Below, piece after piece: positions 9,487 through 17,033 of a DNA stretch of 64,000 nt (its first letter is position 1; the number at the start of each line of letters is the position of its first letter). The notes beneath the pieces are model-generated. The model did no database searches. It was given only the letters and a program-made list of their open reading frames with translations, and was not told the origin of the DNA. Origin of the DNA: Enterovibrio sp045679545 (lineage in GTDB: Bacteria > Pseudomonadota > Gammaproteobacteria > Enterobacterales > Vibrionaceae); the NCBI RefSeq assembly GCF_045679545.1, contig NZ_CP166195.1:1178001-1242000 (forward strand), written 5' to 3'. The position numbers and the translations under genes are program-made.

Positions 9487-10266
9487 CTACTTAGCGGTGT
9501 AACCGCCATCAAGAGAAATCATTTGGCCTGTGATGTAATCCGACGCATGAGATGCCAAAAACACCGTGAGCCCATCAAAATCTTCCAATTCCCCGTTGCG
9601 CCCTACCGCTGTCATCGACGCATGGTGCGCGGAGAGCGATTCATCGCTAAACACCCGCTCGGTGAGTGGTGTTTGGAAGAATCCCGGTGCAATGGCATTG
9701 GTGGTGATCCCTTCCGTTGACCAAGCCTCTGCCATGGCGCGCGTTAGCTGGGCCACGCCACCTTTGGACGCGCCATAAGGGATGGAGTTGGCAAACGCTC
9801 GGTACGATTGCAGTGACCCGATATTGATGATCTTCCCGCGGCCTTTTGCTCTCATGCCCGCTAAGCAGGCTTTGGCGAGAAAGAAGGGCACGGACAAGTT
9901 GAGATTGATTGTCATGTCCCAACTGTCGAGGGAAATATCATCCGCTGGCTGACGCAAATTCACGCCCGCTGCGTTAACCAAAATGTCAGGAGCGCCAAAA
10001 GGTGCCGACGCGCGTTGAACAAACTCAGTGAGCGATTCCCGTTTGAGGAGATCCACCGTTTCAACCGCTGAGTCTCCCCCTGCTCCTGCAATCAATGACG
10101 CGGTTTGCGCCAAGGTTTCGGAATGACGACCCGCCAGCACTACCTTTGCGCCTGCAAGGGAAAGGGCATACGCCATGCGCTGCCCAATGCCGGAGCCTGC
10201 GCCTGTGACAAGTGCCACCTGATCGTTGAGGTCGAATAAGTGCTGCATAGGATTGCTTGTCATCAT
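9487..10266 (-). CDS. hpsO: SDR family oxidoreductase, candidate DHPS 2-dehydrogenase
   Basis: A classical short-chain dehydrogenase of about 259 aa: cofactor motif VTGAGSGIGQR near residue 21, NAAG at the end of beta4, active-site Ser in INIGSLQSY and the YGASK Tyr-Lys pair. The C-terminal ITGQMISLDGGYTAK is typical of 3-oxoacyl-reductase-like SDRs acting on polyols. It lies 13 bp after the hpsN-like gene. In DHPS degraders an SDR of this kind (HpsO) is one of two C2 dehydrogenases. The start may be the ATG at 10266 or 10263, both directly behind a purine-rich GGGACGGA. The operon role is inferred. Confidence 0.65.
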   Translation of the reverse strand: MMTSNPMQHLFDLNDQVALVTGAGSGIGQRMAYALSLAGAKVVLAGRHSETLAQTASLIAGAGGDSAVETVDLLKRESLTEFVQRASAPFGAPDILVNAAGVNLRQPADDISLDSWDMTINLNLSVPFFLAKACLAGMRAKGRGKIINIGSLQSYRAFANSIPYGASKGGVAQLTRAMAEAWSTEGITTNAIAPGFFQTPLTERVFSDESLSAHHASMTAVGRNGELEDFDGLTVFLASHASDYITGQMISLDGGYTAK

Positions 10267-10279
10267 TCCGTCCCGTCCG

Positions 10280-11581
10280 TTAAGGCTTCAGATCAAACTG
10301 TTCATCAGGGAAGTATTTCGCCAAGCGTGCATCACCGGTTTTGGCGTGCGCTTCCATGCCTTCAAGGCGAGAAATACGTGCGGTTACCTGTGCCACATCT
10401 TTGCTGGCTTCAATGGATGAACGTTGATAGGTCACCACCTTGATAAACTTGCCAACACTCAAACCACCGGTGTATTTGGCTGCGCCTTTGGTGGGCAGAA
10501 TGTGGTTCGGACCAGATGTCTTGTCGCCAAAGGCCACATTGGTTTCTTCGCCGAGGAAAAGTGAGCCGTAGTTACGCAGGTTTTGCAGCCACCAATCGAG
10601 ATCCGCAGCATGCACTTCTAAGTGTTCAGAGGCGTATTCATCGCTCACTTTTACCGCTTCTTCGCGTGTGTCGTAGATGATCACTTCGCCGTAATCACGC
10701 CATGCGGCTTCGGCAGATTGACTGTTAAGCTCAGGGAGTTCAGCGATGAGTTCAGGCAAACGTTTCATCACGGTGTGCGCTAGTTCTTCTGAATCTGTCA
10801 GCAACCAAGCTGGGGTATTCGGGCCATGTTCGGCTTGACCGAGCAAATCGACGGCGACCAATTCTGGGTCAGCGTCAGCGTCTGCAATCACCATAATTTC
10901 AGACGGGCCTGCAAACATGTCGATACCGACACGGCCGTAAAGTTGGCGTTTGGCCTCTGCCACAAACTGGTTACCTGGGCCAACAAGAATGTCCGCGGGG
11001 TGACCAGTAAACTGTCCGAATGCCATGGCAGCAATGCCTTGCACGCCGCCGAGGTTCAAGATGGTGTCTGCACCGCACAATTGCAGGGTATAAAGAATGG
11101 CAGGGTGTACGCCGCCTTCACGACCCGGCGGTGAACAAGCAACCACATGATCAACCCCTGCCACTTTGGCAGTGGTGACGGACATAATGGCGGATGCGAT
11201 GTGTGAATATCGACCACCGGGCACATAACAGCCTGCGGCTTGCATCGGAATCAAGCGTTGTCCGGCAAATAGGCCGGGAGAGAGTTCGGTTTCAAACTCA
11301 CTCATGCTGGCAAGCTGCGCGCTAGCAAAATCACGTACACGTTCATACGCAAACTGAATGTCTTTTTTCAGCTGTTCGGGGATTTTGGCAGCCGCCGCAT
11401 CGATATCTTCTTGTGACACGATGATATCGCCGTGCCAGTTATCAAATTTTTGTGTGTAAGCGATGCAGGTTTCTTCGCCGCCTTTTTCTATGTCTTTCAA
11501 CATATCAGAGACAATCGTGCGAACATCGTCTTCGCCGGTCGATGCGTTTTTTTCTGCTTTTTTCAGATACTTAACAGCCAT
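10280..11581 (-). CDS. hpsN: Sulfopropanediol 3-dehydrogenase (HpsN-like, histidinol dehydrogenase family)
   Basis: A 433-aa protein of the histidinol dehydrogenase fold with family segments CYVPGGRYSHIASAIMSV, FAGPSEIMVIADADAD and TSGPNHILPTKGAAKYTGG. It lies far from any his genes and inside an operon with SuyAB and a TRAP transporter, which is the setting of HpsN, an NAD-dependent enzyme oxidising (R)-DHPS to sulfolactate in two steps. The ATG at 11581 is preferred because GAGGAA stands about 10 nt upstream; the frame extends 11 codons further without a ribosome site. A true histidinol dehydrogenase is possible on sequence alone but unlikely from context. Confidence 0.8.
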   Translation of the reverse strand: MAVKYLKKAEKNASTGEDDVRTIVSDMLKDIEKGGEETCIAYTQKFDNWHGDIIVSQEDIDAAAAKIPEQLKKDIQFAYERVRDFASAQLASMSEFETELSPGLFAGQRLIPMQAAGCYVPGGRYSHIASAIMSVTTAKVAGVDHVVACSPPGREGGVHPAILYTLQLCGADTILNLGGVQGIAAMAFGQFTGHPADILVGPGNQFVAEAKRQLYGRVGIDMFAGPSEIMVIADADADPELVAVDLLGQAEHGPNTPAWLLTDSEELAHTVMKRLPELIAELPELNSQSAEAAWRDYGEVIIYDTREEAVKVSDEYASEHLEVHAADLDWWLQNLRNYGSLFLGEETNVAFGDKTSGPNHILPTKGAAKYTGGLSVGKFIKVVTYQRSSIEASKDVAQVTARISRLEGMEAHAKTGDARLAKYFPDEQFDLKP

Positions 11582-11665
11582 GTCTTTACATTCCTCGTTA
11601 AAATTTGGACGCAACTTCCCTGTCTGGCTAACGGTGAGATAGCCAGAAGGGTTAGTGAGTGCAGG

Positions 11666-12976
11666 TTAATCTAGTGCCCAGAGCGAAAGTTCGGGGATGA
11701 ATGCCAGTAGCAATACCACCGTTAGCATGGATAACACGTAGGGCCCCGACCGCGCGGCGATCTTCAGCACCGAGGTCCCCGTTAATCCGGATACAACAAA
11801 GAGGTTTAAACCCAGTGGTGGGGTGATAAATCCCACCCCCAACGCTGTCACCATCATGATGCAGAACTGAACATCCTCCATACCTATCTCCCTCGCGAGC
11901 GGAAGCAGAATGGGTGAGAGGATCAGAATGTTCGGCGTGGTTTCCATAAAACAGCCAGCCAGAATCAAGATCCCAATCATGATAAGAATCAGCAGGGTTC
12001 GACTGTCTGTCAGCGACGTCATCGATTCCACAAATGCTTGTGGCACTTCAAGCGCGGCCAATGTTTGTGCCAGCGGTAAACTGAGCGCGATAATCGGCAA
12101 AATTACGCCATTCACTTTGGCCGAGCTTTCGAGCATTTTCGGGAAATCACTGATTTTTAGTGTGCCCTGAAACAGCCCAATAATGATGGTGATCACCACG
12201 GCCACAGCGGCGGCTTCGGTTGGGGTAAATACGCCAGAGTAGATACCGCCAAGAATAATCACTGGCACAAGCAAGGCGTAGCGAGCATCGACAATTACGG
12301 AGAACCAGCGTTTAAACGAAAACCCTTGCCCTGCGTTTTCATAACCATAAATGCGGTTCATGACGACGTTGGTGAGCATGATTGCCATCATCACCATGAT
12401 GCCCGGTACAGCAGCAGCAAGGAAAAGCGTAGAGGCAGATATTCCCAATACCAAACCAATGATGATGTAAGCGATAGACGGTGGAATAAGAATCCCGGTA
12501 CACGCGCCTGCTGCAACCAGCGCACAGGCATACGGTTTTGGATAACCTTGTGAAACCAGTCGATCAATGGTCATGCGGCCAACGGCTGCAGCACCTGCGG
12601 CATCTGAGCCTGAGATACAGGCAAAGAAACCACAACCTAGTACGGTAGCACTACCAAAACCCGCTCTTGCGCCACCCACACTGGCTTCCGCTACATCGAG
12701 CAGTTTATTCGACAATCCGGTACGAACGAGCACATCACCTGTCAGGATGAAAAGAGGCACGGCAATCAGCGCGAACGCATCAATACCGTCAAACAATGAT
12801 TCACCGAACAAGGATAGAGGTAGTACGTCAGTGAGAAACAAGAGGGTGATAGAACCAATGCCCAGTGACACCCAAACGGGCACCGCGAGTGCAATCAACA
12901 CCAACATCGCGATCACTGTGCCATAGAAATCCCAGCCAAGTTCGACAGAGGTTTGCTGTACGTAATAATTAAGCAT
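11666..12976 (-). CDS. TRAP transporter large permease (DctM family)
   Basis: A 436-aa membrane protein with about twelve hydrophobic segments. It shows the DctM landmarks: LFILTGDVLVRTG, the GCGFFACISGSDAAGAAAVG segment, ACTGILIPPSIAYIIIG, and a C-terminal GVGFITPPLGLNLFVVSGL. It forms the ion-driven channel of a TRAP system with the DctQ subunit encoded 8 bp upstream and the DctP binding protein. In this operon the likely cargo is DHPS or another C3-sulfonate, corresponding to HpsM; the substrate is inferred from neighbours only. Confidence 0.88.
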   Translation of the reverse strand: MLNYYVQQTSVELGWDFYGTVIAMLVLIALAVPVWVSLGIGSITLLFLTDVLPLSLFGESLFDGIDAFALIAVPLFILTGDVLVRTGLSNKLLDVAEASVGGARAGFGSATVLGCGFFACISGSDAAGAAAVGRMTIDRLVSQGYPKPYACALVAAGACTGILIPPSIAYIIIGLVLGISASTLFLAAAVPGIMVMMAIMLTNVVMNRIYGYENAGQGFSFKRWFSVIVDARYALLVPVIILGGIYSGVFTPTEAAAVAVVITIIIGLFQGTLKISDFPKMLESSAKVNGVILPIIALSLPLAQTLAALEVPQAFVESMTSLTDSRTLLILIMIGILILAGCFMETTPNILILSPILLPLAREIGMEDVQFCIMMVTALGVGFITPPLGLNLFVVSGLTGTSVLKIAARSGPYVLSMLTVVLLLAFIPELSLWALD

Positions 12977-12984
12977 GCGTCCTC

Positions 12985-13509
12985 CTAATCGAACAGTTTA
13001 TTGCCTTCAAACACAGGCGTGTTTTGAGTCAGGCTGCGAATGTCCCGATACATGGATTGCATGAGTCGGTACAACATGAGTGAAAATCCGAGCGGTACAG
13101 CCGCCATAAACCAAGCTTGGCTGATCCCCAAACCATGCGTCACAGAACCAAACTTTAGCGACACCAAAATAGGGTGGATTGACCAATACAAGGCAAACAG
13201 CGCAACCACTAAAGTGACAACGTCACCGAATAGATAGATCACGGCTTTGCCTCTGTTCGGCAAGTAATGCAGCAGCACGTCTATGCGAATGTGTGCTCTC
13301 TCTTTGACTGCTGCGGAAGCGCCAATCCAAGCGAGATAGATAAAGGCGTATCGGGCGACTTCTTCTCCCCAAATGGAGGAGTAGCTGAACACAAAACGTC
13401 GCAGTACTTCCATGGCGATAGTGAAAACGATGGTGGTGTAAAAGAACAGCAGCAGCCAGCGTTCACCATTTTCATCAATGTTTTTTAAAATCGATTTCAT
13501 CAGCGGCAT
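12985..13509 (-). CDS. TRAP transporter small permease (DctQ family)
   Basis: A protein of about 174 aa with four hydrophobic helices. The segment VFSYSSIWGEEVARYAFIYLA is characteristic of DctQ, and KERAHIRIDVLL follows it. It joins DctM in the inner membrane. The start is uncertain: the ATG at 13509 and the ATG at 13500 are both in frame and neither has a strong ribosome site. A stable hairpin stands in the gap between this gene and the binding-protein gene. Confidence 0.85.
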   Translation of the reverse strand: MPLMKSILKNIDENGERWLLLFFYTTIVFTIAMEVLRRFVFSYSSIWGEEVARYAFIYLAWIGASAAVKERAHIRIDVLLHYLPNRGKAVIYLFGDVVTLVVALFALYWSIHPILVSLKFGSVTHGLGISQAWFMAAVPLGFSLMLYRLMQSMYRDIRSLTQNTPVFEGNKLFD

Positions 13510-13534
13510 CCAAGGTGTGTGTCAGAAAAAGGGA

Positions 13535-13580
13535 GCCAATCGTCTGGGTGAGCATGGAGGCACCCAACCCAAACGATGGC
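13535..13580 (-). terminator. Intercistronic hairpin between dctP and dctQ, possible attenuator
   Basis: On the minus strand GCCATCGTTTGGGT pairs with ACCCAGACGATTGGC (about 14 bp, one bulge and wobble), followed by TCCCTTTTTC. It could end part of the transcripts after dctP, which would give more binding protein than permease. Position and base pairing are seen; the role is inferred. Confidence 0.6.
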
Positions 13581-13592
13581 GTTTTTCAGTCA

Positions 13593-14747
13593 TTACACAT
13601 CGTGGACGTAGGCGCCGTTGTTGTTGTTTGCCGCATCAAGCAGGCGGTTGAAGTTTTCTTTCGAGCCAGCAAGCTCCACTTTGAACGCATCCCATTGCGG
13701 CAGCTGGTGGCCTGCTTTATCAACCCAGAGTTTCATTTCGTCATCATCTGGGGCATAGAATTGCACACCCGCCTGACCGAGTTCCGCCATGGCATACGCG
13801 CGAGCGGCAGGGACTTTGGCGAGGTTTTGCAATGACGTCACTTCACTCGCAAACTCAATCGCTTCTTGAATGTTAGGTGGCAAGCTGTTGAACCATTCCA
13901 AGTTACATGAGAACACTTGTGAATCAGGCACTGCTCGGTTGAATGTCACCCAAGAAAGCACATCTTTAAAGCCAAATACGTTAAGTGCTTCTACGGATGG
14001 GTCGAGCGCATCTGCGACGCCTTGTTTAATTGCTGAAGGCGTTTCGCCCCATGCAACAGGCGTTGGGTTAGCCCCAAGCAGGCGGTAGAACTGTTGCAGG
14101 ATCTTTGAACCCGGCACACGAAATTTAATGCCAGCGAGTTGGTCAGGCGTTTTGATTGGGCCTTCCAAACCTTGGCGGATTGCCACAACACGCGGGTCGA
14201 TAACGACATACCAAAGTGGCTTAAAGCCTTTGGCAGCCACTTTTGGGTGAATTTCACTTTTCCATGCATCTGACGACACAAGGTTGACGAATTTTTGGTT
14301 TTCACCACACCAATATGGAATGTTGATCAGATCAACCGCTGGCGCAAATGGAGCAAAATTAGACAGCGAGTGTTGCGCCGCTTGAATAGTACCGGCCTGC
14401 ACTTTTTGCGCCAGTGCACCGCCTGCACCCAATTGACCACCGGGTGCGAGTTTCACGTAAACCGCGCCGTTGGTCATGTTCTGGATGTTTTCTTTAAAAT
14501 CGAGCTGCATGATCGGGTAGCTACGCGATGCGCCAATGATATAGGCCGTCGCAATGGTCATGGTGTATTTGGCGCGTTTTTGTCGTTCTTTCTCTTCGTT
14601 GACTGCGGCCTGCGCGGAGGTTGAAGTTAGCAACGCCCCCGATGCACCAGCAACCACTGCGGCGGTAAAGCCGACTTTCTTCGCTACTTCTAGGAAACGG
14701 CGACGCTCTGCACTTTGTGGGGAGTCATCCTTTTGGTGAACAGACAT
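13593..14747 (-). CDS. TRAP transporter substrate-binding protein (DctP family) with Tat-like signal
   Basis: A 384-aa protein whose N-terminus carries a twin-arginine-like signal (SAERRRFLEVAKKVGFTAAV, cleavage near AQA/AVN). The body matches DctP proteins: AYIIGASRSYPIMQLDFKE, the PGGQLGAGGALAQKVQAG core and GIKFRVPGSKILQQFYRLLG. It would capture the substrate in the periplasm for DctQM. It is larger than a minimal DctP (about 330 aa) because of the long Tat-type leader. It is the second gene of the operon, after a small membrane protein gene. Confidence 0.88.
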   Translation of the reverse strand: MSVHQKDDSPQSAERRRFLEVAKKVGFTAAVVAGASGALLTSTSAQAAVNEEKERQKRAKYTMTIATAYIIGASRSYPIMQLDFKENIQNMTNGAVYVKLAPGGQLGAGGALAQKVQAGTIQAAQHSLSNFAPFAPAVDLINIPYWCGENQKFVNLVSSDAWKSEIHPKVAAKGFKPLWYVVIDPRVVAIRQGLEGPIKTPDQLAGIKFRVPGSKILQQFYRLLGANPTPVAWGETPSAIKQGVADALDPSVEALNVFGFKDVLSWVTFNRAVPDSQVFSCNLEWFNSLPPNIQEAIEFASEVTSLQNLAKVPAARAYAMAELGQAGVQFYAPDDDEMKLWVDKAGHQLPQWDAFKVELAGSKENFNRLLDAANNNNGAYVHDV

Positions 14748-14773
14748 AAATCTACTTCCTTTCTGCGTTTAAG

Positions 14774-15001
14774 TTATTGTGCCGAACGGTTGTTTGCTTC
14801 TTTCTCAGCAGACAGCATTGCGACAACGAAGGTTAGCGAGGTAAGGATGAGAAGAAGAAACTCACCCACATCACCAACACGAACAATGGACGTGTTCCCT
14901 AAAGAAATTTGAGCCTTGGTGGCAAGCACATTGAGCAAGTACAGCGAGAAGAACACTAAAGGTAAGATGTAGCGTTTCTTGATGTGAAATACAGAGCTCA
15001 T
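14774..15001 (-). CDS. Small membrane protein, first gene of the sulfonate operon
   Basis: A 75-aa protein with two predicted membrane helices (ILPLVFFSLYLLNVLATKAQ and EFLLLILTSLTFVVAMLSA) joined by a short loop. I do not recognise the family. It lies 26 bp upstream of dctP and is the first gene after the operator and promoter at 15.1 kb, so it is cotranscribed with the TRAP genes. The position suggests an accessory to uptake or export (for example sulfite efflux), but nothing in the sequence proves this. The ATG is preceded by CTTGAGAGGCTGAACC on the minus strand, which holds GAGAGG at a usable distance. Confidence 0.7.
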   Translation of the reverse strand: MSSVFHIKKRYILPLVFFSLYLLNVLATKAQISLGNTSIVRVGDVGEFLLLILTSLTFVVAMLSAEKEANNRSAQ

Positions 15002-15094
15002 GGTTCAGCCTCTCAAGGTCAGTTGGCGAGCAGACGCCGTTTTATTATTTGTTTTCTAGGTATAGCACTTACTGCTTTGTGAAATGATTGTTAA

Positions 15095-15110
15095 ATGTAA
15101 GCGCTTACAT
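15095..15110. promoter_or_regulatory. LacI-family operator, perfect 16-bp palindrome
   Basis: ATGTAAGCGCTTACAT is a perfect inverted repeat centred on the CpG step that LacI/GalR-family proteins recognise. It lies between the divergent sulfonate operon and the LacI-type gene, just downstream of the candidate minus-strand -10 element, a position where bound repressor would block the operon. Confidence 0.85.
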
Positions 15111-15115
15111 TGTGA

Positions 15116-15145
15116 AGCGTAGTGGGCGAGTGGAAGTGCTGTCAA
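15116..15145 (-). promoter_or_regulatory. Candidate sigma-70 promoter of the sulfonate operon
   Basis: On the minus strand TTGACA (15145-15140) is followed after 18 bp by TACGCT (15121-15116). The LacI-type palindrome lies 5 bp downstream of the -10, in the expected region of transcription start. The -35 is perfect and the -10 weak. Confidence 0.5.
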
Positions 15146-15149
15146 GTTT

Positions 15150-15181
15150 TTGACGGCAAGAATTTCATGTGGCGCTATAAT
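15150..15181 (+). promoter_or_regulatory. Candidate promoter of the LacI-type regulator gene
   Basis: TATAAT at 15176-15181 is a perfect -10 located 54 bp before the regulator's start. TTGACG at 15150-15155 could be the -35, but the spacing of 20 bp is longer than usual. Confidence 0.4.
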
Positions 15182-15234
15182 CAGTTAAATTGTGGCTTTA
15201 CAATCTCAATAACGAGTCAAAGAACTAACGAGCT

Positions 15235-16305
15235 ATGACACGAGCTATGACAAAAGAGATACAGCCTTTGCGTAAGCGCTTACAAAAACGACCTTCAGAT
15301 GCACCCACAGCTGAAAATGTAGCTATTTCAGCAGGGGTTTCTACGGCCACGGTTTCGCGCTTTTTAGCGAATCCAGAGTCGGTAAGTGAGAAGCGGGGCA
15401 TGCTGATCCGTGCTGCCATTGAATCGCTTGGCTACATTCCTCATGGTGCAGCTCAAGCGTTAGCATCACAGCATTCCAAAACCATGGGGGTGATTGTTCC
15501 CACCCTTGATAACGCGATTTTTGCCGAGGGCATCCAAGCGTTTCAGCGACGGTTGCAGGAAAAAGGGTACACCTTGTTCATTGCCAGTTCTGACTATTCG
15601 GTGGATGAAGAATTGGCACAGGCAGAAAGGTTGATCACACGGGGCGTGGACGGACTCATGCTGGTGGGCGCAGAGCACCATCCGCAGTTGTTTGACATAT
15701 TGAATAAGAAACAATTGCCGTATTTGTATACGTGGTCGTTCAAACCCACGTTGGATCATCCTTGTATTGGCTTTGATAACTACCGTGCGTCGGTACGACT
15801 CACTGAGTTTCTCCTTCAACTTGGTCATACGGAGTTTGCCGCCATTCCCGGCATTACCCGCCTGAACGACAGAACTAAAGATCGTCTGGCAGGCTGTTTG
15901 GATACGCTGGGAAAAAGCGGCATCGCATTGACGAAAAATCGCATTATTGAATGTCGTTACGATCTGGCGGAAAGCCGGCAGGCACTGCGAAAGTTGCTCG
16001 CGACCAAACCCAGACCGACCGCCATTGTGTGTGGTAATGACATCATTGCGATGGGCGCACTGCTTGAATGCCAAACCATGGGCGTTCGTGTTCCCGAAGA
16101 CGTTTCCATTGTTGGGTTTGATGACGTGGCAATGGCGTCGCATATCCATCCTGCATTGACCACGATGCAAGTGCCCTCTCGGGAAATGGGGGAGAAAGCG
16201 GCGGATTACTTGCTTGCGAAACTCAGCCAAGAAGCCGTTGTTGATAAATTAGAGCTTGAAGCCAAATTGGTGGTTAGGCAGACCACCGCAGCGGTTAAAA
16301 AATAG
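15235..16305 (+). CDS. LacI family transcriptional regulator of the sulfonate operon
   Basis: A 356-aa protein (352 aa from the second start). The N-terminal helix-turn-helix is TAENVAISAGVSTATVSRFL, followed by the hinge segment and a periplasmic-binding-protein-like domain (MGVIVPTLDNAIFAEGI, RGVDGLMLVGAEHH, VSIVGFDDVAMASHIHP). It is divergent from the nine-gene sulfonate operon and is its likely repressor, with DHPS or a breakdown product as inducer (inference). Two in-frame ATGs at 15235 and 15247 lie in consecutive copies of a 12-bp tandem repeat, so either could be used. A second copy of the operator core lies inside the coding region at 15272, suggesting autoregulation. Confidence 0.88.
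   Translation: MTRAMTKEIQPLRKRLQKRPSDAPTAENVAISAGVSTATVSRFLANPESVSEKRGMLIRAAIESLGYIPHGAAQALASQHSKTMGVIVPTLDNAIFAEGIQAFQRRLQEKGYTLFIASSDYSVDEELAQAERLITRGVDGLMLVGAEHHPQLFDILNKKQLPYLYTWSFKPTLDHPCIGFDNYRASVRLTEFLLQLGHTEFAAIPGITRLNDRTKDRLAGCLDTLGKSGIALTKNRIIECRYDLAESRQALRKLLATKPRPTAIVCGNDIIAMGALLECQTMGVRVPEDVSIVGFDDVAMASHIHPALTTMQVPSREMGEKAADYLLAKLSQEAVVDKLELEAKLVVRQTTAAVKK
15272..15283. promoter_or_regulatory. Second LacI-type operator core inside the regulator gene
   Basis: GTAAGCGCTTAC, identical to the inner 12 bp of the palindrome at 15095-15110 and about 175 bp from it centre to centre. It encodes residues just before the helix-turn-helix, so the codons were compatible with the site. It could act as a roadblock or as the second anchor of a repression loop. 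Confidence 0.65.
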
Positions 16306-16449
16306 AAACCACCGATACGATAAACGTTTTCGCAATAGCAACAAGGGCAGATTAACTGCCCTTCGGACTATTGGCCTGAATCCAACATGGTTAGGTTAAT
16401 CGGGTATAACACTCACCTTTCGAACACCTGTTGATGCACCTCGTGTCGA

Positions 16450-17028
16450 TCACCAAACCCAGCTAGTTTGCTCATTGGTGATTCGCGTTTGGATTGGCAT
16501 TGAACCATCATAGAAAAACACTTCAGCGAGCATGTAATACTGCGAATCCGCTATTAAGTAGTCCAAACTTATGGTGCCGTTCTCCATCGTGGCAGCCTTG
16601 ATCCGGCTGTTGTAATCCGCGGTGTATGAACCATCGCTGTTCTGTGTAAATGCCCCGTAAATGGAGATGAAAGCACGGCTTGTGTTGTAACTTGTGATAT
16701 CGACCAATACGTTTTTTGTCACCACAGGGTTGTAGCTAAATGTGTCGGGCACAATGGTATTTGTCATCGCTGTTGCGGAGCTGGTGACCGTTGGCGGAAT
16801 GTTGGCTTCCAGCACTGAGGTGTCAGTCATCATGCCTAAGCTGGTGCTTGTTGTTGATGGAACGTTGTCGCTCGAAGCGCTAGGGCTCGTTGATGAACCA
16901 CTACTGACAACGTCACCGTCGCTCACTTCCGGCGAACTTGATGCACCGACGGTACTTTCACCACCACCTCCACCACCACAGGCGGTAAGGAAGCCTATAA
17001 GAGTAATGATTGATAAAGGATATTTCAT
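16450..17028 (-). CDS. Putative lipoprotein
   Basis: A 192-aa protein starting KYPLSIITLIGFLTACGGGG: the LTAC lipobox predicts lipidation at the cysteine. A Gly run and a Ser/Thr-rich linker of about 60 residues follow, then a small beta-rich domain (ITSYNTSRAFISIYGAFTQ and onward). The ATG at 17028 has AGGAG 7 nt upstream; the frame is open further upstream into the preceding gene, but that part is out-of-frame sequence of it. The gene starts 5 nt after the LruC-domain gene's stop, so the two are cotranscribed. I do not recognise a function; an outer-membrane partner of the secreted LruC protein is plausible. An imperfect hairpin at 16343-16363 (AAGGGCAG / CTGCCCTT) follows the gene. Confidence 0.75.
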   Translation of the reverse strand: MKYPLSIITLIGFLTACGGGGGGESTVGASSSPEVSDGDVVSSGSSTSPSASSDNVPSTTSTSLGMMTDTSVLEANIPPTVTSSATAMTNTIVPDTFSYNPVVTKNVLVDITSYNTSRAFISIYGAFTQNSDGSYTADYNSRIKAATMENGTISLDYLIADSQYYMLAEVFFYDGSMPIQTRITNEQTSWVW

Positions 17029-17033
17029 GACGA

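Noticed and set aside
10280..11581. Histidine biosynthesis hisD
   Set aside because: Family fold agrees, but no his genes are near and the operon is a sulfonate pathway.
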